A stretch of 64,000 bases of DNA, taken from contig CAJNDS010002106.1 in assembly GCA_905221605.1 (NCBI GenBank), positions 87,501 through 151,500 on the forward strand, read 5' to 3'. Shown here in pieces: positions 33,747 to 43,263 of this stretch. The notes under the pieces were generated by a model. It was not told the DNA's origin. It did no database searches and saw only the letters and a list, made by a program, of their open reading frames with translations. Source of the DNA: Symbiodinium natans. Lineage: Eukaryota; Sar; Dinophyceae; Suessiales; Symbiodiniaceae. Within the stretch, counting starts at the first letter, position 1. The number at the start of each line of letters is the position of its first letter. A program made the position numbers and the translations under genes.

Positions 33747-33780
33747 GGCTCCATCGTTGTGAAAACAGAAACTTCAAGAG
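33747..33780 (+). CDS. Putative 11-codon exon
   Basis: Plus strand: acceptor GCTCTTGCCCGCAG, GSIVVKTETSR, donor G|GTCGAAGG. It may precede the gene at 34,172. A bridging island after GAATCTGCAG (34,037) has the right entry phase. Confidence 0.45.
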
Positions 33781-34171
33781 GTCGAAGGAGGGACCCCCAG
33801 AAGGGACCCTTATCAAGGAGGGACCCCCTACAAGGGGCCCTTATCGCTAAAGAACCCCCTACATGTGCCGTAGGGTTTAGGGTTTAGGGTTTAGGGTTTA
33901 GGGTTTAGGGTTTAGGGTTTAGGGCTTTAGGGCTTTAGGGCTTTAGGGTTTAGGGTTTAGGGGATTATAGAGTATACCAAAAAGTGTAAAAGTGTACTCA
34001 CTCAGCTACTCAGTTCTGGAGAGAGCCCCTGGCCGCCGGGGTCTCGAATCTGCAGGCTTAACCTTGCCTCCCAAGCCCTATAAACCTAACACCCCGAACC
34101 TCTTGTAGGGAACCCTAAACCCTAAACCCTAAACCCTAAACCCTAAATCCTAAAACCCCAAGGCTTCGTAG

Positions 34172-35274
34172 ACTCTTCGGGCTGCTGTATGCATGTGCCA
34201 TGGCGTCGCACAAAATGCGCGTGCCACTTTGAGCCGCACGGACCTGCAGATGCCCAGTGATCTCAGAGAGACGGGTAAGTGTTAGGGTGTGAGAATCAGA
34301 ATGCCCCAAAAGGGAGGGGCTTAGGGTTTAGGGTTTAGGGTTTGAAGTTTAGGCTTTAGGGTTTAGCGTAGGGTTTAGAACTTCTGCATGTGCAAACCTA
34401 GCGGGATGCAGGTGTCTGCCCTGATACATGCCAGAACACAAGACTTCCTTGCGCAACTACCGGTCTTGCTTTTCCTGGCTGTTTTTTCTTCTCTCACTCT
34501 CTCTCTCTTTCCCTTTCTTGCTCCTCCCAAAGTTCTGCCAGAACAGAACCGAATTTCAAGCACGCTGTTGGGGGATCTATCTTTGTTGAGCTTGGGGTTC
34601 GGGCTCAAAAGGGTTTAGGGTTGGGATGTTCCCCCTTATACTAACAGCTTAATGGGGAAGATAATATACGCGCTATTCTAAACCCGATTCAGGACTGTGA
34701 GTATAAGGGGGGGACATTCTAATATGGATCTTTCAAGATCTGGCTTCAAAGGGTTTTTGTGAACGACCAACAAGCTTCAATGTATCAGCTGCTGGTGCTT
34801 CGAGCAGAGCCTTGGAATTCCGAAGACCTAAACCCTAAACCCTAAACCCTAAACCCTAAACCCTAAACCCTAAACCCTAAACCCTAAACCCTAAATGTGA
34901 TTTTCTGGACCCAAGGTGCCACGAATATGACAGGGCCCCACATGGCCGTAACAAATGCCTGGCCAAGCCAGTAGGGTGCCTAGAAAGTTTAGGGTTTAGG
35001 GTTTAGGGTTTAGGGTTTAGGGTTTAGGGTTTAGGGTTTAGGGTTTAGGGTTTAGGACCTAGCATTCAGGGTTTAGGTTTTTAGGGTTGGGCTACGTATG
35101 GGTATAGGGTTTAGGGGTTGTAGCCGGGCTTATAGGGTTCAGGGAGGCTTTCTTTGGGGGCGCTATACGAGTTCAAGGCTCACTGCTCGCAGGGGCTGTC
35201 TCCGGGCTGACCAGTTCCGAGCTTACAGCCAGCATCGAGAGCCCTTACTGCACTCGGTCCTTCTTGCTGAAACC
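34172..35274 (+). CDS. Four-exon gene fragment, unknown protein
   Basis: Exons: 34172-34274 (acceptor GGCTTCGTAG; TLRAAVCMCHGVAQNARATL, then SRTDLQMPSDLRET; donor G|GTAAGTG), 34533-34612 (acceptor after a long CT/T run ending CTCCTCCCAAAG; LPEQNRISSTLLGDLSLLSL, then GFGLKR; donor GTTTAGGG), 34738-34794 (acceptor TCTTTCAAG; IWLQRVFVNDQQASMYQLL; donor GTGCTTCG or read-through to NSED) and 35193-35274 (acceptor CTCACTGCTCGCAG; AVSGLTSSELTASIESPYCT, then RSFLLK; donor GTAGACTG). The first three are in phase. The intron 34613-34737 consists of a few heptamer bases plus one inverted-repeat element. An island after CGGAACAG (35,386) would close the gene with a stop near 35,455. No family is recognised. 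Confidence 0.6.
34623..34722. mobile_element. Inverted-repeat element acting as an intron (GATGTTCCCCCTTATAC family)
   Basis: Arms GGGATGTTCCCCCTTATACT and complementary AGTATAAGGGGGGGACATTC fill nearly all of a 125-bp intron whose flanking exons join in phase. Unlike the 39-kb elements, the donor here is the adjacent GTTTAGGG and the acceptor is just downstream (TCTTTCAAG). Confidence 0.6.
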
Positions 35275-35980
35275 GTAGACTGGGGTTAAGGGTTTAGGGT
35301 TAAAGGGTTCAGGTTTCGGGTTTAGGGTTTAGGGACGCTAAACCCTACAAACCCCTTAGGCCCTGCCCCTTGAAAGCAGGTAGCCCGGAACAGCTATCTC
35401 TGTCGACTGGGACGAAGTCCTCATACCCAACTTCTGAGGATTGCGGATTGTTAGGGTCAGGCTGGTGAAAGCCCCGTGATATCTCGCCTGCCGCGGAACT
35501 CAATCAAGAAGCTTCACTCAGATTCCAGGTTTGGCCGCTCCCCCCAAGCCCCTCACCCCCCCCCCCCCCCCCAAAAAAAAAAAAAAAATAGAAATAAAAA
35601 CAACATGGTCATTATACACGTATGTGTATATATATATATATATACATGTGCGTGTGTGTGTGTGTGTGTGTGTAGAAAAAACCACGACACCAGCGCCTCA
35701 GATCTGCAGGTGTCGTAGACCGGCGCTTTCGTTCAAGGGCCCATGGCTTCGGGCAGCACTGCCAGGAAACGAACAAAAAGACCCGAAGCTGCAAGTACTA
35801 TATATATATATATATAATCCTCATTGGGGTACTAATCCCTATTAAGGTAGTTACCATAATCCTTCTTAAGGAAAAGCTTCAGACTTAAACCTTTGGCACC
35901 CTTTTTTGAGCCTACACTCTCAAGACTCTGTACCCTAAGCTTCAACCATCTTAAACCCTGCGTGCACAGCCCCCATCAAA

Positions 35981-36687
35981 ATGAGCTCGGGCTTTCGGCG
36001 GGTCACCCGGCTGCACTGTCCAAAGCTTCGCGTCTTCTTCTTTAGGGTTTAGGGTTACTTAGGGTTAGGGTTTAGGGTTTAGGGTTTAGGGTTTAGGGTT
36101 TAGGGTTTAGGGTTTAGGGTTTAGGGTTTAGGGTTTAGGGTTTAGGGTTTCTTCTTTAGGGTTTAGGGTTACTTAGGGTTAGGGCTTAGAATTTAGGGTT
36201 TGGGGGGTTCGAATAGGGTTCGTAGGACCTTTGGGAGTTTGGGGCTTTCGGGGAAGGGTTTCGGGGTTCAACATGTGCAGCGGTGGGCTCCTTGAGCCGC
36301 CTGGCCGAGGGAACCGGTTTAGGGTTTAGGGTTTAGGGTTTAGGGTTTAGGGTTTAGGGTTTAGGGTTTAGGGTTTAGGGTTTAGGGTTTAGGAAACCCT
36401 AAACCCCTCAACCCTAAATCGTTTTCGAACCCACGCTAAACCCTAAACCCTAAATCCTACTAACCTAACCCTGGATAAAAGCTTGTAGGGTGTTCAACCT
36501 GAAAAAGAATAACCTTCTCAGCCCGAGTTGGAAGATCGGTCGTAGGTCTTGTGTCCTGTGGGCGAAAAGGGGGCTTAGGGTTCCCGAGCATAGTCGACAG
36601 CTGCATGAACTCACCTTCACGCCCAATGCCAGCAAACTTAGGCATTCATCGAACTACCCTGCGCATGAAGTTGAATCTATACCTTAA
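35981..36687 (+). CDS. Possible short gene, start and stop seen, middle unresolved
   Basis: First exon 35981-36046: ATG after CATCAAA, MSSGFRRVTRLHCPKLRVFF then FR, donor GTTTAGGG. Exon 36281-36316: acceptor CAACATGTGCAG, VGSLSRLAEGT, donor G|GTTTAGGG. Last exon from about 36494 (acceptor AAAGCTTGTAG) to TAA at 36687: VFNLKKNNLLSPSWKIGRRS..., ending SSNYPAHEVESIP. Phases between the three do not all agree, so exons are missing or one island is wrong. The stop codon lies inside the arm of an inverted-repeat element (ACCTTAAGAACC), which may mean the coding sequence really continues after an intron. The minus strand also has an open frame at 36,497-36,645 with equal composition. Confidence 0.38.
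36057..36151. repeat. G-strand heptamer array with duplicated edge
   Basis: About 12 TTTAGGG units. Both edges carry the same CTTCTTTAGGGTTTAGGGTT / ACTTAGGGTTAGGG module (36036-36067 and 36149-36182), as if the array expanded between two copies. Further long arrays lie at 36317-36392 (G strand) and 36822-36914 (C strand). Confidence 0.9.
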
Positions 36688-36786
36688 GAACCCCAAACCT
36701 ACTTTTTTTGAAGGTTCTTTTGTCATATAACCCGTATAGGATTCTTAGGTAACCACAAAAAAACGTAGGTTTTGGGATTCTTAAGG
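36682..36786. mobile_element. Inverted-repeat element, CCTTAAGAACC family
   Basis: Arms ACCTTAAGAACCCCAAACCT and complementary AGGTTTTGGGATTCTTAAGGT around TTTTTTTGAAGG and TATAACCCGTATAGG (the second arm is split here for reading). Same family as the element proved in phase at 6674-6799; a further copy lies at 53213-53310. Confidence 0.7.
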
Positions 36787-37762
36787 TAGGCGTACGTAGA
36801 GTCGCAGGCCTTGAATCGGTAACCCTAAACCCTAAACCCTAAACCCTAAACCCTAAACCCTAAACCCTAAACCCTAAACCCTAAACCCTAAACCCTAAAC
36901 CCTAAACCCTAAACCCGGCATGTCCTGAAGCCTCTTCAAAGCTCCCAGCAAGGAACTCTGTGGCTTGCAGTCCGTTCATCCCCTTCCCACTCCCAGAAGA
37001 AGCAGAAGTTTATACAAAGAAGGTTTAGGGTTGAGGGTGTAGGGTTTAGGGTTTAGGGTAACCCCCCAACAATTCGTGTAGTAGGCAAAAGTTAGCCGAA
37101 CCTTCCAACAAGAACACACACCCCCACACAAAAAAAAAGAGTATGATCTCTCCAAGGGCCCAAAGTACATCACCCAGGGTTTAGGGTTTAGGGTTTGGGG
37201 TTTGGGGTTTAGGGTTTAGGGTTTGGGGTTTGGGGTTTAGGGTTTGGGGTTTAGGGTTTGGGGTTTAAGGTTTAGGGTTTAGGGTTCCACATTACATCAC
37301 AGGCGCCCGGACCCACTCAGCACGGCCATGGACAGGATGAAAAACGTGAAGAAGTGCCTGCCCGGCAACCCTCTATAGGGTTTAGGGTTTAGGGTTTAGG
37401 GTTTTGGGTTTAGGGTTTAGGAAGAAGTGCCTGCCCGGTAACCCTGCACCGGAAGCCCGCAAGCATTTTTTGGCATTCTAGGGGTTTTACCTTGGACCCT
37501 TAAGGTTGTATCCTTAGGTTTTGGGGACCCTTTTTAAAGATCCTTAGACATAGTATGAGGGCCATGTTAGGAGTAGATTAATTAAGGGAATCCTCCAGGG
37601 GTACCCTCAACCCTAAACCCTAAACCCCCTGAACCATATTACACCCTTCTGTGCCTGGTATAAGAAGACAAGACCTGCCAACACATTGTATGGCAGCACT
37701 GTGCAAGGTTGCAAGGATCCTATACACCCTAAACCCATGAATAGTCCCGAACTCCAGACCAG

Positions 37763-37860
37763 GGATGATCCCCCTTATACTAACAGTCCGTAATGGGGAC
37801 TATAGTAGTGGGTACTGTAATCCCTATTCATGACCGTTAGAAAAAAGGGGGAAGATCCCA
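37763..37860. mobile_element. Inverted-repeat element, GATGATCCCCCTTATACTAACAG family
   Basis: Arms GGATGATCCCCCTTATACTA and complementary AAAAAAGGGGGAAGATCCCA. The right arm ends GGGGGAAG, after which a plus-strand frame with fully G/C third positions (CNLNLASAIFGI then TAG at 37,904) begins, so the arm may serve as an acceptor. Confidence 0.7.
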
Positions 37861-37993
37861 ATTCCCTGCAACCTGAACCTGGCCAGCGCCATCTTCGGCA
37901 TCTAGCCACCCCGAAAGCCTCAACCCTTACACCCGGAATCCCCAAAGTCGGAGCACACGCAGAGTTTCGGGCTTAGTTGAGGGCTTCGGGTTT

Positions 37994-38087
37994 ACCCAAA
38001 GGCTCCTATGTAGTACCTTTTTGGGGGTAGTATACTGCAATCCCCTATAACTCACCCAAAAAGGAACTACATTGGAGCCTTTGGGTA
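37994..38087. mobile_element. Inverted-repeat element, GGCTCCTATGTAGTACC family
   Basis: Arms TACCCAAAGGCTCCTATGTAG and complementary CTACATTGGAGCCTTTGGGTA (each 21 bp, imperfectly matched; split here). On the minus strand it follows the donor GTTTCCGAAACC of the exon at 38101-38213 by about 13 bases, so it lies in that intron. Confidence 0.7.
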
Positions 38088-38100
38088 GGGTTTCGGAAAC

Positions 38101-38213
38101 CTGGAACCCGCAGCCTCCGACATCCTTGAAGCCACGACAGCTAAGCACAGCGTCTCTGCGCGCGTTTTTTTTTCGACGCCGAAGGGCAGGGAGCAGGTGC
38201 CAGACCAATACGT
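38101..38213 (-). CDS. Putative internal exon, basic protein
   Basis: Minus strand: acceptor CTTCTTGGGTGTCAG, 37 codons VLVWHLLPALRRRKKNARRD then AVLSCRGFKDVGGCGFQ, donor GTTTCCG. The plus strand is open over the same bases (SLKPRQLSTASLRAFFFRRR...). The minus reading has both splice sites and about 60% G/C third positions. The run of nine T on plus gives the KK pair. Confidence 0.45.
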
Positions 38214-38777
38214 CTGACACCCAAGAAGTTTTTGGGTTTCTGCCTGCAGCTTCTTCGGAAAGCGGCTTCGGAAGATATTCGGTTGGTGCGCAAAAGCTAC
38301 TAGTGGTTTATGGGTTTATGGGTTTAGGGGCTTAGACTTTAGGACAAATTGCTTAAGAACCCATGCAAGAAGGGCAACAATGGGATGATTATCTTTTCAT
38401 TTTGGGAGAGCTTCTTAAGCAAATCGTTGAAAAACCCTCAACACCCCACATGAAAAACGAAGTCCGCCATTTCAATGCTCCAAACACCCAACCATGAACC
38501 CTAAACCCTAAACCCTAAACCCTAAACCCTAAACCCTAAACCCTATAAACCCTAAACCCTAACCCCCCCCCCCCCCCCCCCCAAGGACTCCTGCGACACC
38601 CTAAGATCCAAGCCCCAAGGCCCCTTCATCTTCAGAAGCCGTTGCAGACTGGCTGGGCCCTCCCGGAGGGTTGGGAAAATTGGATTTGAGGAAGGGTTTA
38701 GGGTTTAGGGTTTAGGGTTTAGGGTTTAGGGTTTAGAGGGTTTAGGGTTTAGGAGCTGGCCGCGACAAGATTTGTAG

Positions 38778-38811
38778 TTTAAGGAGGCCGAATGCATGGA
38801 TGGTCTCTGGC
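38778..38811 (+). CDS. Putative 11-codon exon
   Basis: Plus strand: acceptor GACAAGATTTGTAG, FKEAECMDGLW, donor C|GTATGACG. The sites are good; it is isolated and short. It lies on the strand opposite to the gene that follows. Confidence 0.38.
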
Positions 38812-39006
38812 GTATGACGCGTCAGGGGTGTTCGGGTTCAGGGTTTTGTGGTTTTAGGGTTTTGCTGTTTAAGAACTCTATACGTTTCAGGATTTTAGGG
38901 TTTTAGGGCAGGCAGGGATTTTACAAGGTTTTGTGTCGCCTTTGCGTGTCGCAAATGCATGTTGGACTGCCGTGTCCAACACCTACTTCCTCTCCTCCTC
39001 CAACGG

Positions 39007-39988
39007 CTACTTCTTCTCCTCCTCTAAGAAAGGGTCCTTGCAAGAGGATTTGTGCACGATCCACCACTTGCCCTGGATCTTTGCAACGGTCAGAAGGTCA
39101 GTCCACAAACATGGTGGGTGCGCTACCTTGGTAGCCCAGTAACCATCCAATAATCAGGATACCTTTTTCTGTGGTTAGTTAATATAGGGTCTAAAAAATG
39201 GGCTTTGGGGGGGTGATGAAAGTAAAATTGTATAGGGACAATGAGGGAATACTAGTAGTAATTACTCCGTCACGGAACCTTGAACGAAAAAACGGTAAAG
39301 GGTACCACTGCGCTACCAAGCTACAGTAAGCACCACCATGGCGACTGGGGCTGAGAGGCTTCCGAAGTCAATGGACAGAAGGGAGTCGCGGCTGGCGATG
39401 CGCGGGTCGTGCTGCAAGTGGGCGTAGTCCTTGTGCATGGGGGTGGTGTAGCGCGTCTGGACCATGTTGCAAAATTGGGCGCCTTGGTCGCCCAGTAACC
39501 GTATTACAATAAGGGCACCATTTTTTGGGGGGGTTGGTTACTTTTATAAGAACCTTGAACCAAAACAAAAGAGGAAAAAAGGGAAAAATGGTACCACTGG
39601 GCTACTAATTCAGGCGCTATCAATGATTACGACGGAGCCGGTGCCGTCCACGAAGGTCAGGCGACAGGTGTCGTGGAAGTACCTGGGCTTCTTCGAGACA
39701 AACTTCCAGTTGCTTTGAATGACTGTCCAGGCGTAAAGCTTGCCTCAAACCTATACCCCCCTAGAAACTTCATAAACAAATATCTTCAACATGAATATTC
39801 CTTTTGTTCTATTTTAACAAACAGCAAAAGTAATTTCTTCATAAGAGGGCAAGAGTAAAAAAGCAGCTTCGAGAACACGCAGGCCCAGGTGCTCGGCCAT
39901 GGCTTTGCCATCGCATGCCCGGTTGGCCCGGCAGTAGCCTTGCCACACGCAGCCGCTGATTCCATCAAAGTCCTTCCTTGGATGCGCT
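39007..39988 (-). CDS. SnoaL/NTF2-like protein, resembles putative lumazine-binding family
   Basis: Four exons, 5' to 3': 39879-39988 (GISGCVWQGYCRANRACDGK, donor GTGTTCTC), 39618-39722 (acceptor GCCTGGACAG; contains FHDTCRLTFVDGTGSVVIID), 39325-39482 (QFCNMVQTRYTTPMHKDYAH, then RIASRDSLLSIDFGSLSAPV) and 39007-39126 (WTDLLTVAKIQGKWWIVHKS, ending EEEKK and TAG). All junctions agree in phase and G/C third positions run about 70-85%. The order (helical start, FHPDA-like strand, SRD/SIDF segment, W-T-D-L-L-T...GKW-IV-K end) matches NTF2-fold SnoaL-type proteins, closest to my memory of the Lumazine_bd_2 family; length about 165 residues for this part. Such proteins are small pocket domains, often of unknown substrate. 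Introns 2 (donor GC) and 3 (donor GT) are introner-like elements ending CCAAG. Upstream, 40036-40246 is open after a heptamer-only 47-bp intron, but its frame is unresolved. High-scoring plus frames here are complements. Confidence 0.8.
39127..39324 (-). mobile_element. Introner-like element forming intron 3 of the 39-kb gene
   Basis: Minus strand: donor ACT|GTAGCTTGG, then arm TTGGTAGCGCAGTGGTACCC, a long centre containing TATAGGGTCTAAAAAATGG-type sequence, and arm GGTTACTGGGCTACCAAG as acceptor. The exon resumes GTAGCGCACC, echoing the GTAGC at the donor, which fits a short target duplication. The protein reads VVLT then VAHPPC across the join. Confidence 0.75.
39483..39617 (-). mobile_element. 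Introner-like element forming intron 2, GC donor from target duplication
   Basis: Minus strand: exon ...ATTGATA|GCGCCTGAATTAGTAGCCCAG, arms GTAGCCCAGTGGTACC and GGTTACTGGGCGACCAAG, then exon GCGCCCAATTTTGC. The repeated GCGCC(C/T)(A/G)A on either side is an 8-bp imperfect duplication. Removing the element restores IID-S-A-QFCNM, the expected continuous domain sequence. The donor dinucleotide is GC, inherited from the duplicated exon sequence. Confidence 0.78.
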
Positions 39989-40035
39989 CTGACCCTTTTC
40001 GCTTACACCCCAAACCCTAAACCCAAACCCTAAAC

Positions 40036-40246
40036 CCTTGTTGTGAAGCTGGACAAAAACCCAAGCGGACCCCCATGTTGACACAGGAATCCTCCGGGCT
40101 CACGTGGACCCATGGGCACCCAAGGATCGCGTAAGGAGTTAGGCTGCTGAAAAGGCTCAAGCCCCGACCTCGTGAACAGAAGCCTCCATCGTCTTACATG
40201 CATACGCAGACAGAGAAACATCACACTTGAAGCCATTACGTCGGAA
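40036..40246 (-). CDS. Likely upstream exon of the 39-kb gene (frame unresolved)
   Basis: Open on minus from acceptor TATGTTCGTGTAG (DRTSDVMASSVMFLCLRMHV...) to heptamer donor AGG|GTTTAGGG. An internal acceptor GAGCCTTTTCAG gives a shorter exon (40036-40146; SLTPYAILGCPWVHVSPEDS) that joins the next exon in phase through a 47-bp intron made of TTTAGGG/TTTGGGG units and AAGGGTCAG. The long frame does not match that phase. Which reading is right decides where the protein begins. The plus ORFs in this region look like shadows. Confidence 0.4.
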
Positions 40247-41100
40247 GTCCTGTCATCTACACGAACATACATATGCCCTTCAACAGTCCAGGTCCCTACC
40301 CCTGGGGCCCAAATGAACCCCCCAAATTGGGGTCATATATCCCATACTACTCACAATCCTATTGCTGTATGTGACTTCATCAGCCCTAACCCCTTGAATC
40401 CTAAATCCGATTCCCACTAAGGTGCATGAAATCACAAACCTCGCCAGGGTTCATGTCGCTGGTCCCCAATGTACGCACTGATTTGTGGCAGCTCTTACGC
40501 CCTACATGATTAACTACTTGGGGGTTTAGGAGGGCTTGGAATTTGAGGGTTTTTAGAGGGTTTATAGGGTTTCTGGAATTTCTAGGGTTTGGGGTACCAG
40601 CTTGGTCCTTTCTTCCCCCCGAAGGGTGCTCTCCTCTATCGCACCCTCTTAAGCCCAAATCTTGGGATTACTGAGCTCAAGAGGATGTGCTTTTAGGAGC
40701 GGGTGTTGCAAAGAACTGCGCAAGTTGCATGGTCTATCGGGAGCAATTAATTCAACTCCATGAAGGTGTGTACCTTTCTTTGTGTACTTCTGTTCTCTTG
40801 TCAATTGGTGCAGGCTTGCTGCTGGGACACCTTCTGGTTGCCAAGGACAACCAGGGCCCAAAAGAAGAAGGGTACCACTCGGCATCCCAGACAACTTAAG
40901 CCCCCAAATCCGTCCGGGCGAACCCTCATATTTTCCAGCAACCCTCAAGCCAAAACCCTGAACCCTAAACCCTCAACCCTAAATTACACCCGAGCCCCCC
41001 CCCCCCCCCCCCCCCGGGCCGTATAGTTAACGAAAATAAAGGACCCCTACAATAAACCCGCCATATTGTAGGATTCCCTGAAAAGAAGGACCCCAATAAG

Positions 41101-41270
41101 GTACTTGGAGGTTCATGGCACTTGCGAACCAGTTATAGCTGCAAGGGCTTAGGGATTATAGGGTTTAGGGTTTAGGGTTTATAGGGTTTAGGGTTTAGGG
41201 ATAACCATACTAGGGCACTTAAGGGGCTGACAAGTGGGTTGTAAGTACAGTACCACGAGCCTCCGAGTAC
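41101..41270. mobile_element. Inverted-repeat element, ACTTGGAGGTTCATGGTAC family
   Basis: Left arm GTACTTGGAGGTTCATGGCA and right arm AGTACCACGAGCCTCCGAGT, with heptamers inside. Other copies: 49268-49410, 51035-51150, 55173-55300, single arms at 1037, 10539, 12026 and 41729. The interior shares AACCAATTATAACTGTACTT and CTTAAGGGGC. Confidence 0.7.
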
Positions 41271-42495
41271 CCCTACTTTCGGAAACCCCCAAACCCTAAA
41301 CCCTAAACCCTAAACCCTAAACCTTAAACCCTAAACCCTAGACCATACTTTCAGAAACCCCTCATGGGACTCAGCCAGGCGTCGGCTCTGTCATCTCGCC
41401 CGGAGTGGACACGGCGGCGGAGATGCACTGCCACCGCTCACCCTTCCGAGGTAAACCCCTAAACCCTAAACCCTAAACCCTAAACCCTAAACCCCAGCGG
41501 AGGGGCTGGGCATTGAGGGGGTTGGGGGGGTCAGTAGGATTAAGGTTGCGGGGCCCCTATGAGCCTGAGATCCTGAACCCTAAGCCCTGGGGTTGGACCG
41601 ACCATGTTTAGGGTTTAGGGTTTAGGGTTTAGGGTTTAGGGTTTAGGGTTTAGGGTTTGGGGTGGTTTAGGGTTTAGGGTTGTGAGTCCAGGCTGTTCCG
41701 ATGTTAGGGCCCCTCTTGTCGGTACTACTTGGAGGTTGAGGGTACTGAAAACCCCAGTTTTTGACTGTACTCATAAGCCCCCTAAGTCCTCTAAGTAGCT
41801 TATGAATAGACTTAGGGATATGTCAGAATCATATTTACACATATTTGCTGAAACCCTGTATACAAAGCACCGTACCATCCCGCGCCATCCCGAAACCATC
41901 CCGAAACCATCCCGAAACCATCCCTCAAGGGACGCTAGCTTAGCGTACCCTGGGCGGAGTCCATTGTTGGGCGGAGTCCATTGTTCGAGGACCCAAGTCG
42001 GGTAAGGGTTTCGGAGGGGGAGGGTGTAGGCTGTGAGGGGGTTTGGGTTGTGGGTCTCGGGTTTAGGCCTTAGGGGCGTATACTCCTTTGCGCCTTCAGA
42101 AACACCAGCCAAAGGGATACTTCGCCAGCAATCCGCGCGTACACCGCGGCGGAATTCTTGCCTCAGGCATTAGGCATTGGGAATCTAGGCACATGGGGCT
42201 TGCACAGTTTTTGGGGCCTAAGCGAACTCCAACAGGAATTTCTTGAACCGGCACATCTGACTCGGAGCCTAGCAAAGGAAATCTGAAGGGTTTAGGGTTT
42301 CAGGGCCAGGGCTGGTATTTCGGTACAAGCGCCCTAAACCCTAAGCCCTAGACCTCTATTCCTGCCATATGAACTTGGTATCCCATGTCAGGGTTCCCGT
42401 ACTTAGGGGTGGGGAACAAAGTACTCACTCAATCGCAAACACTCCATCGAAGCCCGACACCCTCCTAAACCCTAAACGCTACACCCTACACCCTA

Positions 42496-42632
42496 AACCC
42501 TAAACCCTAAACCCTGAACCCTGAACCCTGAACCCTAAACCCTAAACCCTGAACCCTGAACCCTGAACCCTGAACCCTGAACCCTGAACCCTGAACCCTA
42601 AACCCTAAACCCTAAACCCTAAACCCTGAACC
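42496..42632. repeat. CCCTGAA / CCCTAAA block-mixed array
   Basis: Runs of CCCTGAA alternate with runs of CCCTAAA, so single-base variants have spread locally in blocks, as expected from slippage or unequal exchange. Similar blocks: CCCTGAA at 18475-18514, CCCTCAA at 16412-16510, and CCCGAAA within the 30.7/31.2-kb duplication. Confidence 0.9.
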
Positions 42633-43263
42633 CTACACTTGCCGAATGCCAGGCTGGGGGGCCGCCAGCTTGCAGAACCCTCACCGTCTCAACCACCGCC
42701 TGGTCGACGGAAGATCCGCTGGGAAGCACATACCTCCCATGTAGGGTTAGGGTTTGGGGTTTGGGGTTTGGGGTTTAGGATTTGGGGTTTGGGGTTTAGG
42801 GTTTGGAGTTTTGGGTCCTTTTCTGGGACTGGTGTGTCTTAGGTAGAGAGGCTGCAACGGATTTCGGAAAACGATCACAAGGTTAATACAATATCGGTGA
42901 TAAGGGGAACCGCCTTTTCAGGAACTGCTCATATCCAGCAGCAAACGCTGTAAACCCCAAACCCGACCCTAAACCCTGCCCTTGCCCTCTCTCCCGAAAT
43001 CCTAAACCCCTAACCCCATAAATCCCAACAACCCGAAAACAAACCCTAATTAAACCCTAAACCCTAAACAATGAAAACAATCATGTCGAGGTGCTCCGCA
43101 CCCGGTGTGCTGCGGAAGGAACCATCGAGCTCCACGTGAAGCACCGAGCACCCCTGCCAGAGGAAGATGGTTAAAGGTTTTTGCGCCCACCTGCCTCACT
43201 GAAGATGGCTTAGGGTTTACGGTTTAGGGGTTAGGGTTTAGGGTTTCGGGTTTAGGGCTAAAC

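Noticed and set aside
34388-34618. Whole 76-codon plus frame as one exon (LLFLAVFSSLTLSLFPF)
   Set aside because: The hydrophobic middle is a CT-rich polypyrimidine tract leading to a strong acceptor at 34532; only the part after it is in phase with the upstream exon.
38931-39142. Plus-strand frames with G/C-rich third positions (ANACWTAVSNTYFLSSS...)
   Set aside because: Complement of exon 39007-39126 of the minus gene, whose product fits an NTF2-like family and joins in phase.
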